From Leptodactylus fallax (lineage: Eukaryota > Chordata > Amphibia > Anura > Leptodactylidae), in assembly GCA_947044405.1 (NCBI GenBank), contig CAMRHE010000167.1:1054001-1118000 (forward strand): DNA of 64,000 nucleotides, in the 5' to 3' direction. The notes under the pieces were generated by a model that worked only from the letters and a program-made list of their open reading frames with translations, did not search any database and was not told where the DNA came from. A program made the position numbers and the translations under genes. This document shows positions 37,101-45,305 of the stretch, in pieces; position 1 is the first letter of the stretch, and each line of letters starts with the position of its first letter.

Positions 37101-38240
37101 CCGGCTCCCAGCCACTATACAGGGCACAGAGTCGACTGCTTCTGGTCTAAGGATAGGCCATAAAAGCGTTAATCCTGCACAATACCTCCAACATAAAAAT
37201 CCAGGGACTTTAGCCTAAAGTGTTTTTTTGGGATAAAAATATTGATGAAAGGTAATCAATATCAGATCGTGAGGGTCCAACACCCAGCACCCCTTGAATC
37301 AGGTGTTCTCAGCAGCTGATACAAAGAGAACAGAACAGGAAGCAGACAGCGCTGTTCTCTTTGTAGTGGCCAGACCTTGGTATTGCAGATCAGCTTCCAT
37401 TCACTTGAATGGGAGCTAAACTGCAGTAATTCAGTTCAGCCACTACACAGAGCACAGATCTGTCTGCTTCATGCTCCAGTCTCTGTGTATTTGCTGCTGA
37501 GAATAGGTGATCATTGGGGGTCTTGGGTATCCTTAGGATAGGTAATAATTTTAGCCCAGCAAGCCCCTTTAAAGTAAAGGATGACTTATTCAGGCAAAAT
37601 GTGCACTGTCTGCATATATCATTTTATTACTTTTTTGTCCATTGTTCTGATCCGTCATGGGACTAAATAGCAGAAGTGGGAACCTAGCATTAACTCTGTA
37701 ATGTCTGATCTTCTTTGTGCATTAACCCTCTGATTTGTGAAGTGATGTATAATATGTTGACGCTATAAAAATAAAATTATTATGATTAATCCCTGTTGTG
37801 AAACATATAAATAATTCAGCACCAACAAAAACTAAAAGTGCAGCTGAGGCTAAACTAAGCTAAAACCTTGTTTGGGGTAAGCACTGAAAGTACAATGGAA
37901 AATATTGCTGTCGCCTAAATCGACCAATGTCTTAAATAGCTTTTAGTAACTAGTACAATCTACAAGTCTAATTAAAAACTTTGAAAAACATAATTTTCAG
38001 CGGTAGGATAGTTTCTCGGAATTTATACCCTTGTGGGCTATTGCTACTTTTATCCAATAACCATGGTGACGTGATATATGTGTGGTTGATCAAGATTTAT
38101 AACCCACAAGTAGGGTTATAAGAACTTTCCTACCACTCAGGAAACCACGTGGAAAAGCAATGTATGTGAGTTATGTTGATAGGTTACCTTGCCCCCCCCC
38201 AACATTAGGTAGTATAGACTGTATTACCTGAGAGGTCCAT
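18702..38240 (-). CDS. PIK3R6: PIK3R6, phosphoinositide 3-kinase gamma adaptor subunit p84/p87 (19 coding exons)
   Basis: Nineteen coding exons on the minus strand join without a frame break to 2211 nt, 736 residues plus TGA (human about 754). The order and words match PIK3R6 throughout: MDLSATEADMVYQKVQAILR at the N-terminus, DELYERVYVFCKKILTLPKP, VLLFLDPALVSEAVC, SNDSGIERDLPG, ARVVVLGDDRALGRLAKAYY, VDPWYDKNINTL, DPFILDVASYYLRFGLQPVF, and PINTFAGIIQ at the C-terminus. The protein is the adaptor of the class IB PI3K catalytic subunit p110 gamma and couples it to G beta-gamma at the plasma membrane, chiefly in blood and heart cells (family knowledge). The conserved SDSGIERDLP motif is also shared with PIK3R5. 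PIK3R6 is preferred over PIK3R5 because the N-terminal third and the short linker match PIK3R6. The exons look functional. An out-of-frame ATG at 38251-38249 precedes the start codon by 11 bases. Non-coding upstream exons are likely but not located. Confidence 0.93.
18951..20084. repeat. 35-bp minisatellite, about 33 copies, in the last PIK3R6 intron
   Basis: Head-to-tail units of about 33-36 bp with the core ttatattcttgtacatagg followed by agcagtattatagtag. Units differ by one or two bases (gtacat/atacat/gtaaat; aggag/agggg/agggggc). A higher-order repeat is visible near 19500-19680, where a variant block with tatattctagtaaatagg occurs twice. Single runs of this unit are common in anuran genomes. 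It occupies most of the intron between the last two exons. Confidence 0.95.
20245..20357 (-). CDS. PIK3R6: PIK3R6 coding exon 18 (residues 648-685)
   Basis: Bracketed by gattgtag and gtaggc. It encodes IQMRSLDLRTLSLQLDKDSR, matching human IQIQSRDQRLLTLSLDKDDQ. Its donor is about 160 bp from the edge of the minisatellite. Confidence 0.88.
20446..20513 (-). CDS. PIK3R6: PIK3R6 coding exon 17 (residues 625-647)
   Basis: Bracketed by ttttacag and gtgagt. It encodes LVCLNVYIDEIGKSSSFGRS, matching human HTCLNVNVTEVVKSSNLAG. Confidence 0.87.
20594..20684 (-). CDS. PIK3R6: PIK3R6 coding exon 16 (residues 595-625)
   Basis: Bracketed by gcatcag and gtgaga. It encodes ALASNREKEGSFVLRTSGAV and IKTIPSNETD, matching human ALLSHRPREVTVSLRATGL. 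Confidence 0.88.
20804..20874 (-). CDS. PIK3R6: PIK3R6 coding exon 15 (residues 571-594)
   Basis: Bracketed by ttgttcag and gtaccc. It encodes MTKKKTVVDSRGAGVQVHYQ, in the place of human PRRRGVAEGPGAELSLCYQK. The GVAEGPGAE stretch of mammals is replaced by a basic segment here. Confidence 0.85.
20875..22391. other. PIK3R6 intron 14/15
   Basis: Contains ggccccatgctcatg and cgtgtagccgaag MITE fragments (20950-21500) and a T run at 21189-21206; otherwise unplaced. Confidence 0.5.
22392..22482 (-). CDS. PIK3R6: PIK3R6 coding exon 14 (residues 541-571)
   Basis: Bracketed by cccattcag and gtaagt. It encodes LEPVDDVFLSELKIDLQD, matching human QDPTEDIFLIELKVKIQD. Confidence 0.9.
22483..24434. other. 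PIK3R6 intron 13/14
   Basis: A small palindrome at 23128-23180 (tggaagaggaattcgagg against cctcaaattcctcttcca) within a repeat, a foldback-family piece at 23460-23630, and TTAA-MITE pieces at 24098-24390. Confidence 0.5.
24435..24545 (-). CDS. PIK3R6: PIK3R6 coding exon 13 (residues 504-540)
   Basis: Bracketed by ctttaatag and gtaaga. It encodes DPFILDVASYYLRFGLQPVF, matching human DPFILDVITYYIRMGTQPIY. Confidence 0.92.
24546..26364. other. PIK3R6 intron 12/13, left part
   Basis: A repeat block at 25090-25450 (overlapping minus frames of about 113 codons with no motif) and A/T-rich DNA. No exon. Confidence 0.5.
26365..26589. repeat. MITE, gttcacatctg family, in the PIK3R6 intron 12/13
   Basis: Ends gctgggctcatgtctacat and atgcaggtgtgaacctagc are inverted copies. 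225 bp. Confidence 0.6.
26655..26822. repeat. MITE, ggccccac family, in PIK3R6 intron 12/13
   Basis: Ends ctaaggctagggccccacgt and acgtgggaccttagtctaaa are inverted copies; internal words (acagtccctgcaaag) recur near 14025 and 33020. Confidence 0.65.
26987..27106 (-). CDS. PIK3R6: PIK3R6 coding exon 12 (residues 464-503)
   Basis: Bracketed by ccttag and gtaagt. It encodes CELSTYLGQVDPWYDKNINT, matching human LATFLGRVDPWYQSNVNTL. Confidence 0.92.
27515..27614 (-). CDS. PIK3R6: PIK3R6 coding exon 11 (residues 430-463)
   Basis: Bracketed by ttcttccag and gtaaat. It encodes KREARRPHRTLKANLQFYCI, matching human KRETQKFCLTPRLSLQLYYI. Confidence 0.88.
28255..28666 (-). CDS. PIK3R6: PIK3R6 coding exon 10, the large linker exon (residues 293-430)
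   Basis: At 412 bp this is the longest exon, bracketed by tataccag and gtacag. It opens KELMLFMRETL, carries SNDSGIERDLPG, has a lysine-rich run (CIKKKG), and ends ARVVVLGDDRALGRLAKAYY. The middle is the least conserved part of the family, and the frog linker is shorter than the human one. Confidence 0.93.
29093..29176 (-). CDS. PIK3R6: PIK3R6 coding exon 9 (residues 265-293)
   Basis: Bracketed by ttcttgtag and gtaatg. It encodes SKLQRIPLPSPQFSVHLWTD, matching human SIPLPSPYITFHLWTGEEQL. Confidence 0.9.
29403..29547 (-). CDS. PIK3R6: PIK3R6 coding exon 8 (residues 217-265)
   Basis: Bracketed by tctccag and gtatag. It encodes DKPTEEVELWFQEVLSVVEC and HSERLREIYKKV, matching human HYFHAVVAALEQM...HVERLEEIYCSLL. 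Confidence 0.9.
29637..29820 (-). CDS. PIK3R6: PIK3R6 coding exon 7 (residues 155-216)
   Basis: Bracketed by ccttgtag and gtaaga. It encodes VLLFLDPALVSEAVCNTLLR through ALLQQVLQ, matching human VFLFVDPELVSASVCSALLL. A second donor (gtaagg) 24 bases further along is also in phase and would add eight residues; the CAG/gtaaga site was chosen as the better consensus. Confidence 0.9.
29943..30370. mobile_element. Short hAT-type element with cagggctgtggag ends
   Basis: 428 bp flanked by a perfect 8-bp duplication gattttac (29935-29942 and 30371-30378). The inverted ends are cagggctgtggagttgg and, from the other side, cacggctgtggggtcgg. A fragment of another MITE (about 29998-30127, ending gcaacgtgggacctcagcc) is nested inside. 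Lies in the PIK3R6 intron between exons 6 and 7. Confidence 0.85.
30665..30734 (-). CDS. PIK3R6: PIK3R6 coding exon 6 (residues 132-155)
   Basis: Bracketed by attttag and gtaagc. It encodes FSYQKTVVSEQNLKRDINHH, matching human LYQRMVIAEQNLTNELYPYQ. Confidence 0.88.
31468..32733. mobile_element. Non-autonomous hAT element with SPIN-like ends
   Basis: Flanked by a perfect 8-bp target duplication, cactagca (31460-31467 and 32734-32741), the hAT hallmark. The ends read cagtggttctcaacctttct and, inverted, cagcggttctcaacctgtgg. The outer 60-90 bases on each side (ccgatggctttaggcga; cattcgacccccgccgggg) look like the SPIN hAT elements known from scattered tetrapods. The interior of about 1.1 kb carries no transposase and does not resemble the usual SPIN MITE filler. 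It sits in the PIK3R6 intron between exons 5 and 6, 72 bp from exon 5. Confidence 0.85.
32330..32640. repeat. Cluster of GC-rich palindromes inside the hAT element
   Basis: Consecutive inverted repeats: taatgcccgcggtcaga and its partner tctgatcgcgggcatta near 32338-32372, ctccgctgtacagcggag near 32381, ccgctctgcagcagagcgg near 32418, ccggcatccgc with gcggatgccggag near 32457-32492, and gaacgcacatc with gacgtgcgttc near 32577-32602. A 16-base G run lies just before (32294-32309). No coding frame is credible. Confidence 0.7.
32806..32938 (-). CDS. PIK3R6: PIK3R6 coding exon 5 (residues 88-131)
   Basis: Bracketed by catttcag and gtacat. It encodes AAYISDELYERVYVFCKKIL...LKTEKKVPG, matching human GITEELYQRIYAFCTRLLTLP. 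Its donor lies only 72 bp from the end of the SPIN-like hAT insertion, and its acceptor about 25 bp from a MITE. Confidence 0.92.
32964..33090. repeat. Short MITE close to PIK3R6 exon 5
   Basis: Ends aaggctgggaccccacgttg and catggggccttagtctaaag. Only about 25 bp separate it from the acceptor of exon 5. Confidence 0.65.
33190..33258 (-). CDS. PIK3R6: PIK3R6 coding exon 4 (residues 65-87)
   Basis: Bracketed by cattctag and gtatta. It encodes AELEDNLHYIIPLLHTLMYA followed by ITK, matching human DLRHVIIPLLHTLMYVLTKA. Confidence 0.9.
33703..33965 (+). repeat. tRNA-derived SINE
   Basis: Contains a polymerase III B box, ggttcaaatcc (33766-33776), after a weak A-box-like region. Then come the words gttctccccgtgtttg, tcctcccacacagcaaagac, attgtgagccc and gtgctgtggaatatg typical of amphibian and fish SINE tails. 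A 3' fragment of the same tail lies near 37740-37785. Not a functional tRNA: no cloverleaf closes. Confidence 0.75.
34066..34098. repeat. (AT)n microsatellite
   Basis: An uninterrupted run of alternating A and T just after the SINE region. Confidence 0.95.
34618..34709 (-). CDS. PIK3R6: PIK3R6 coding exon 3 (residues 34-64)
   Basis: Bracketed by ctgtgacag and gtatga. It encodes MVRWTLHKSLDRNPNSG and ends VLIKELEK, matching human MWRWSLHKKVERDPGKS...RELEKAE. Confidence 0.9.
34710..36521. other. PIK3R6 intron 2/3
   Basis: An inverted pair around 35240-35330 (cagtgctcaatgagcgctgtg), dispersed frog-type repeats at 35350-35800, and a ggcc-family fragment at 35830-35990. Confidence 0.5.
36522..36608 (-). 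CDS. PIK3R6: PIK3R6 coding exon 2 (residues 5-33)
   Basis: Acceptor catccgcag and donor gtaaac bracket 87 bp encoding TEADMVYQKVQAILRGLDIQ and beyond, matching the PIK3R6 N-terminal helix (DLQRSVQAVLREL in human). The frame enters with two bases and leaves with one. Confidence 0.88.
36609..38227. other. PIK3R6 intron 1/2
   Basis: Two adjacent TTAA-MITE copies (36937-37200 and 37203-37575), and a SINE tail fragment (37735-37790). Unplaced DNA lies next to exon 1, including a nine-base C run at 38192. Confidence 0.5.
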
Positions 38241-38326
38241 AGAGAAGGCATTTATTGTCCAGTGGTTGTTAATGAACAAATCTTGTCCTTCACAAAGGTT
38301 CAGTCGTCTATGTTGTCAGTAGGAGC
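38228..38326 (-). CDS. PIK3R6: PIK3R6 exon with start codon (5' UTR plus codons 1-4)
   Basis: The acceptor (ctgcatgcag) at the right edge is followed by 86 non-coding bases, then ATG GAC CTC TCA G at 38240-38228 and a gtaatac donor. The start context is weak at -3, with G at +4. An upstream ATG at 38251 opens a frame that overlaps the start out of frame and could lower translation. A spliced 5' UTR implies at least one more exon to the right. Confidence 0.8.
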
Positions 38327-38474
38327 CTGCATGCAGAAACATAAGAGACATCATTATTTCATGTAGCATACTACAGTTTTTCATAGAATCCTAAAAAGTC
38401 ACTGGACCACAAGTTAGGATAGGGTTGAAATGGGATGGAACAGGACCTGTGATGTCACGGCTTCCATTTCTTAA

Positions 38475-39294
38475 AGTGTAAACTTTCAGGAAACTTTTGA
38501 TTTTTTTGCAGCATTACTAACTTGTATAATATACTTTATTAACAAATTTTGGTTCCTGCATTTCTTTACTCTTTCCCATGTTTCTCTATGTAGAGCTGCT
38601 CTTCTCATTGTGTATGGTGTACGGGCTGTGTGAAGTGAAGAGAAAATGAGGGTGGGGAAGGTCACTTCAAATGGCGATATCTCAGGTATTATAAATCATA
38701 GAAACTTGCTTTTGGTGTCATATGAAAGAGGGGGATTTTCATCTTTTATAGGACACTAAGGATGCAGGTGGGGGAGGGTCACTTCAAACGCCTATATCTC
38801 AGTCATTAGAAATTATGAAACAGAGTAACTTGCTTCTGGTGTCATATGAAAGAGGAGAGACTACAGTTCTGCCTGTATGATTTCCAGAGATATCGCCGGT
38901 TGAAAACACAGATGTTTTTTGGACATGTATAGCTGCAACTGCATATAAATATCCCAATACCGACTGTGTTTTCAACTGGCAATATCTCTGGAACTCATAC
39001 AGGCAGAACTACATCCTCCTCTTTCATATGACACTAAAGTCAAGTTTCTATGATTTATAATACTTGAGATATCGCTGTTTGAAGTGACCCTCCCACGCTC
39101 TTATTTTCTCTTCCATTTACACAGCCCGTACACCATACACAATGAGAAGTAGGAGCAGCTCTACGTAGAGAAAGAAGGGAAAGAGTGAAAAATGCAGGAG
39201 TTCACAGAAAGGAGACAACATTTGTTAATAAAATATATTATAAAATTTAGTGATGATGCAAAAACTGCCAGAAAATCAAAAGTTTAGTTATGCT
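38475..39294. mobile_element. 820-bp foldback element, copy 2
   Basis: Same family as the copy at 7600, with ends agtgtaaactttc and gtttagttatgct, arms meeting near 38930, and TTAA duplications at 38471-38474 and 39295-39298. The left arm holds an extra partial duplication (gtcacttcaaa occurs at 38660 and 38780). It lies about 150 bp upstream of the PIK3R6 start-codon exon. Confidence 0.82.
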
Positions 39295-40616
39295 TTAATG
39301 AAAGCCCATAGACCAACCTGCTGAGCTATTATTGAGTGGAAAGCAGCTGTCATAGCCCAGATGGAAGACCCACTACTAGACACTGAATTCAATGGGTTGC
39401 TGAAGTGTTTCCTGGTCCTACATAATGTTCCAACAACTAAATAAAACATTTTTTAAGTTTTGATTTTTAATTATTTTAGGTTTTTGAATGACAGATGAGC
39501 TGATAAATTTTTTTTATAGTCCTGATTGTTCGTCCTATGCTGTCCTGGAAAGCGCGGTGTATAATTCTGTATTACAATCTGCCTTTTTAGTCTTCTTTCG
39601 TTTCTGCCTCTCACTGATCCTTCTGGCTACACAGAGTGTCGAACCTAACCTCAGTATCCGCTAGCGATAAGTGATATCTTCAGGGAGGATACCACAGAGC
39701 CTCCAAAAGGAAGTAGCATTTGTCATTTTTAATATTTTCACATTCAGTTTAGAACAGGAGTCTCAAACTCAGCCAGGTAAATGGGCCGCAGATAGAACAA
39801 GATCTGTTCAAATGCAATACAATAGAAAATGATTGCTAATCAGTTAATATAATTACTATAACAATATTACTGTAATAATACTGCAAGGTTTAAACTTACT
39901 GGGAATTTACGAGTCCCTATAGGAATATAGTGCCCTTATAGAAATATAGTGACCCTGCCCCAAGATACAGTCTTCAGTCCCCATCGAATTATAGTGCCCC
40001 CATAGAAATACATAATGACTCTGCCCTTATAGTCTGTTGCTATAATGCTCCCTTGGACATTATGGGCTGATAGAATCGTATGCTGTACACTAAGAGAGAC
40101 GCAACTTGAATTGAAAATACTCGAGCCAAGGTTTTTGACATAGGAAGCTCTTGCAAACAATACTAGGTTGCCGGAAGGCAAATATCGCCTCTAACATTGT
40201 GCCAAGAAAAGAAAACTTTTGATCAAAGGCGTGGGGGGAAAAGGAAGGTTTTTTTTTTTTTCTTTTCTGCTGAAAAACAAATCATCTACTAAAGATATCT
40301 CAATAAGTGCTTCAGGTTCCTGTTTTCCATCTAAAAATATAGAACTGCGTATAAAAGCTAGCTTGTACAGGAACTGGGAGCTAAAGTTACTACACTGGGA
40401 GTTGTGTTACACTGGAAACATGACATTACATTAATGGTCCTTTCTATTGATATTGTGATTGAAATGAAATATTACATTTTCTGTCGATTTTATTTGGACC
40501 AAAAAGTGTTTTTGGAAAGATCTAAAAGGGAAGTATAGCGTGGTGTAAGAGGCACTGTCTTACATAACATGTACTGTGGTAAAGCTCTTGTTGAGGAATA
40601 ATGCGAAAGTTGTGTC

Positions 40617-41593
40617 ATTTACTATACTGTGCAAAAATTGGAAAAAATGATGCAAAAATGGCAGTGTTAGTAGATTATGTTTTATCAATTAACAAAATGC
40701 AAAGAAATGCAAAGAGACATCTAAATCACATCAATATTTGGTGTGACTTTGCCCTTTGCCTTCAATCAGTTCTTCTGGGTACACTTGCAGACAGTTTTAG
40801 GCTGAGGCCCCAAGTTGCGGAAACACATTTTTTTTTTTTTTTTTATTTATACACATTTTATTGTTTTTTATAAAACAATACAATACAACAATACAGTGAA
40901 GAATAATATACAACAGATAGTTCACAAACAGTGCTGAAGACTGGACATGAATATAAGTAAAAATAACGCCTTGATGTAATAGCAACCTAATGATTGAGAT
41001 GGAGGGAAACGCAGCTTTTTTTGTTGCAGATTTTGCTGCAGTTTTTTGAGCCAAACCTAGGAGTGGTTACAAAAGGAATGGGAAATATATAGGAAGTTCT
41101 TATACTTCTCCTTTCTGCTCAATCCACTCCAGGCTTTGGCTCAAAAAACTGCAGCAAAATCTGCAACAAAAAAGCTGCGTTTTCGCAGTTTAAAGGAATT
41201 CAGAAGGGAGGTTGTTCTCGCCATCTTAGAGACCAGATCTGAGGATACTTATCTATTGTGCAGTACCTTCAGGGAGGCGATGGATTGGCTCGAAATATTT
41301 TCTGCAACAGGAAAATGACTTCAAACATACAGTGTATCTTCAGTGTAAAGACGTACAAGGAGTCCTGGAAGTGATGATACGGCCCTCTCAAAGCCTGATC
41401 TCAACATCATCCAGTCTGTCTTGGATGACATGAAGAGACAGAAGGATTGGAGCTAGTGTACCTAAAAGAATCGACCACAAAGGGTGCTCACAACATTGAT
41501 GTGATTTGGATTTCTCTTTTGTTCATTCACTGCATTTTGTTCACTGACAATAATAACCTGTTAACACTTTTATTTCTGAAAACATTCTTAGGG
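40617..41593 (+). mobile_element. Decayed Tc1/mariner element interrupted by a foldback MITE
   Basis: The left end (actgtgcaaaaattgg, atcaattaacaaaatgcaaa, tcaatatttggtgtgac) and the right end (tgatgtgatttggatttctc, ttcattcactgcattttgtt) are diverged inverted copies of each other. A remnant at 41390-41450 translates PDLNIIQSVLDDMKRQKD, the third catalytic region of a Tc1 transposase with the glutamate changed to glutamine. Most of the gene is missing, and a MITE occupies about 40799-41190. Boundaries are approximate. Confidence 0.7.
40980..41190. repeat. Foldback MITE of the gccccac family inside the decayed Tc1
   Basis: Two arms are inverted copies of each other: gcagctttttttgttgcag at 41010 and ctgcaacaaaaaagctgcg at 41160, meeting near 41100. 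The outer motif ggccccaagttgcgg sits at 40805. A poly-T run follows it at 40830, then a segment of unknown origin. Confidence 0.7.
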
Positions 41594-44500
41594 TGGGGTC
41601 ACACTACCATTATTCAATGTCCGTTGTTCTCATCCATCACAGACATGACGGCATGACATGACAGATGCGGCCCTGTGTTTGTCTGCAATTGCCCCAATGT
41701 AGAAAACATGACGGACGCTTACTTCCACATTTTCCACTCCTGCCTAAAATGTTGCACAGTACCGTATGTTGCTCTTCTGTTACTAGCAGTATCACTCCCA
41801 TGAGCCCCTCCTCTAATTCAAAATTAGTTAAAACAGGATTGCCAGAAGTGCGGTAATCTGTGAAGTAAAATATCCACTAATATTTTTAGAGATTTGATGA
41901 AACACGACCCTGATGCAACCTTGCTGGTAGTCTTGATTAAAAGTCAACTAGAACTATGCATATACAGTTACCGTGTACGCCTCTGTGTCTCCTTGGTAAC
42001 AGACTACAAACAAATTGCATGTAGCAGTCTGATTCTACATTTTTTGCAACTTGCAGATGCGGGATCAGATTGTAGTCTGTTACCAAGGAGACGAACAGGC
42101 GTGCCTAGGAGCTGGAGATACAAATCTGTGGAATATTTTTGGAGGCATTTATATCTTAGTACCCTAAATAAGGATGTTTTAGATATTGCTCAGGCAGGTG
42201 TAGTGTAATTCAGCAATGAAAGAGTTTAATGGCAAAAAAGCTTTTTACGTTGCAGAATTTCCTGTATAGCTGCAAAACATCCTTTTCCATCCCCCGTAAC
42301 ATGAACTTGACCCTAAGTATCCTGAAACATTTATAGACAAGCCGTCAAACCTTACAATACAACACATTGGATATGACAGGAGTCTTACAGTTTAGCCGCA
42401 ACTAGTAGAGTCTCGTGGTCCATGTAACTTGGATCATGTATTTCAGCTAAGTCTGAAAGCCTCAGATGTGTGGTTGATCACAGATGTAAGGCTCTTTATC
42501 AGCTGCACAGCAAGAGCAGAAGATAGATAAGTTGCTTTAAGGTCGGTCACAAGATTTGCAACAAGTGGGAGGCAACTCAACCGCCAGTAGCTAAAAATAA
42601 CTGCAACCAAAAAGAAAGACACAGAAAACATACACCTGCAAGGTCGAGTGTTATTTCCCACGTTGTTAACTATGTATTACATGGCTAACACGGTATAACA
42701 TTATACTACTTTGTCTTTGTATAGCAATCGATCATGTAGCCTGAGGTTTATGATGAGATCAGATGGGAAAGCTATAAAGACTGAAGTACAATAGTTGCAC
42801 TTGTGCAAATGTAGCCAGCCCTAGTCCCTATGGAGTTCACAGTCCCTGTACCATTGTTGCTTATAGTCTATGTAACAGTACTGCACAGGTCCTTTAAATA
42901 TCAGTGTATTAGGAATTACTACAAGTAATTCCTTACATCATGAGTAATGGGGGCACTAGGGACCACTGGGGAGGTGGGTATTGCACCCTCCAATGTCTTA
43001 GATCAAATGGGATGTTGATATTTTCCCCTTCATATTACTAGACCATGAGAGACGTTGCCATATTCCCTTCTCTGACTTTGGGGAAAGGGGGAGCTCCCCG
43101 AACATTAACTCCAAAGTTCATGAGCATTTATTTTTTTGTTGGTTTCCTTCTACATTTGGTAATTTTGATTCTCCAACAGTGGACTTTCCAATAATCTAGG
43201 GTCGCGGCAAATAATAGTGGCAGAGAATTGGAAATGTGTATATAGCATGCAGTATATGATTCTGGCTATGCCAAAATGTCAGATAGCGTCTTCAAACTAA
43301 TATTAAAGGGGTTTTGTAGTTTTAATCATTAATAGGATATGTATCACATCTGTACTATTAGTAGGGGTTCATCTGCTCGAAGCCCAAAGATCACAAGAAC
43401 AAAGAGCCCCTTCAGTTTTACCAGATGCTGCTCTTGTCTGTACATTGCGTCCTGGGACCGCAGCTCAGCCTAAATCCAGTGCTTGGTGAAACACTGCTGG
43501 TGTCCGTTCTGGCTGTCCTTTTGTAGCGGTCACTTTTTTACCCATACATACGTAAACAGATAGTAAAGCAACATGGTAAATACGTCAGAGTTTCGAAAAA
43601 AATATCGCAAATTAATTTTTTTTTATGGTTTACTTTAGTTGTGAATTTTTAAAAAATATTCATGCCCATTCCAGAAATCTCTTAGGAAATATGAAAATGT
43701 GTTTTGCTGAGTAACGTAACTGATAACTAGCAGTAAGTCTTCGCCCTCTAACAGGACACTGTAGGCCTGCCCATATTAAGAACATTTCTGTGGTTAAAAC
43801 TTATTTCCAGCTAATTGTTCAGAAATTCTTGTGAAGTTGTGGCTTCTATGAAATAAATAGAAACCCCCAAAGGAGGAGTTTACATTACTGTTAGCTGTCA
43901 CTATGGGTGTAGCATAGTAACATATGATTGGCAGATGTGCGGTAAGGGGAAGTCACTTATATACTCGTATGCTTCAGCTGGCCATACACATTAGTCTTTT
44001 CCAATTGGCCATGAAAATACACAGATATCCATTTGCAATAGCTGACTTTTGCCTCCCAAACAAAGATCAGCCTGCAATATCAGTGTTTTGCATGGTCTCC
44101 AAAAGGGGCTGAGACAGTCCAATATGCACAGGCTCTATGGGGGATTCATCATTCTCTCTACACCAATTTTCTGAGGTAGAAGGATGATATAGTAGCACAT
44201 ATTTGGAGCCCTTGTCCTAAAAGTGCACCACAAGCCCTGATCTGCACCTCGTGCGAATGTGGGCAGTTGGGGCAGGCCGGGGCATTGATATCTCAGTCCA
44301 ACAGATTTATTAGTAAACTGGCACGAGTTATAATGGAAATCTATTACGGTTCCTAACTGGCGTAGATTTCCATTCTGGCACAGGGATGGCCAACTGATTC
44401 ATGAAGTGGCCGCAGCCTCTTCCTAAGTCTCTTGATCCCTGCGCCAGTCAGGCCCTTTATGGATATGCCAGTCTTAATAAATTTTCCCCAATATGTTTTT

Positions 44501-45196
44501 TTTCTTTTCAAGTAAACTACCCCCAATTGGAAAGTTTTGTTGATAATATCGATGGAGCGATTCAACGTCAGTCAGCTGTGTGGTGGCCAGCAAAAGACTA
44601 AAGTTTATTGCCAACTTTACTATGTGACGAAAAGCAGATGCCCCTTAAAGGGTTGTAACATCCTGTGTCCAGTTATAGTAGAAGGGCAGCTCTGGAGAAC
44701 AAACATCTGATCTAACAAGTGAAGCATAGACCCGACTAATAGAACAGGAACATTTTATTATCTGAGGAGAAGTGAACTTTTATGACCATCAGTAGACATA
44801 AAGGAACTATTAAATCGGACTATGACCAGCAATACAGTATGTTATAAGACCTAAAGTAATGCAAATACCATACTGAGTATACACTGAGAAGTACTGTGGA
44901 ATATACTGCTTAGATAATACAGTGCATAGTACAAATCACAAAGACAAGGAAGAAATGTCTGACACTAAAAACTGCAGGACTCAAATCAGAAAAAAACTAG
45001 ATGGCTGTCAATAAGAAGAGGAGTTGTAGTGTAAGTGGGAGGAAGAAGTAGTATCCAAATTTGGAGAATTTCAGCTATGTGAATGACATGGTGTGTGACT
45101 TGAGTGGGTGTCATAGTTTGGTGGCATAGGTGGATCACATGGATGGAAAAGTTTACAGGTGCAAATGAAATATTTTTAGATTTTGATGCATCCTAC
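41594..45196. other. No gene recognised
   Basis: An inverted pair gtctccttggtaacagactac (41986) with gtagtctgttaccaaggagac (42072), Penelope end fragment near 42680, and a gggggattcatc...aataaattttcccc repeat at 44140-44490. Could be upstream PIK3R6 intron or promoter DNA. Confidence 0.45.
42490..42535. promoter_or_regulatory. Cluster of GATA motifs with an E-box
   Basis: tttatcagctgc followed 20 bases later by agatagataag: three GATA words and a CAGCTG in under 45 bases, upstream of the PIK3R6 start exon. PIK3R6 is mainly expressed in blood cells, so a GATA enhancer would make sense, but such clusters arise by chance. Confidence 0.2.
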
Positions 45197-45305
45197 CTGA
45201 ACCCTTGAGATATCAGATCTTCCCAGTCATAGGCTCCAATTCACAATAAACCCAAACACACTGAGCCAAGGCAGAGCTCTGCATCTGGGCTCCGGCTGAG
45301 TCACA
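45197..45305 (-). other. Possible PIK3R6 non-coding first exon
   Basis: On the minus strand a non-repetitive stretch ends agggttcag and then gtaggatg, a fair donor. A TGAGTCA AP-1 site lies at 45297-45303. It is 6.9 kb upstream of the start-codon exon. There is no transcript evidence; the call rests on the donor and the lack of repeats. Confidence 0.2.
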
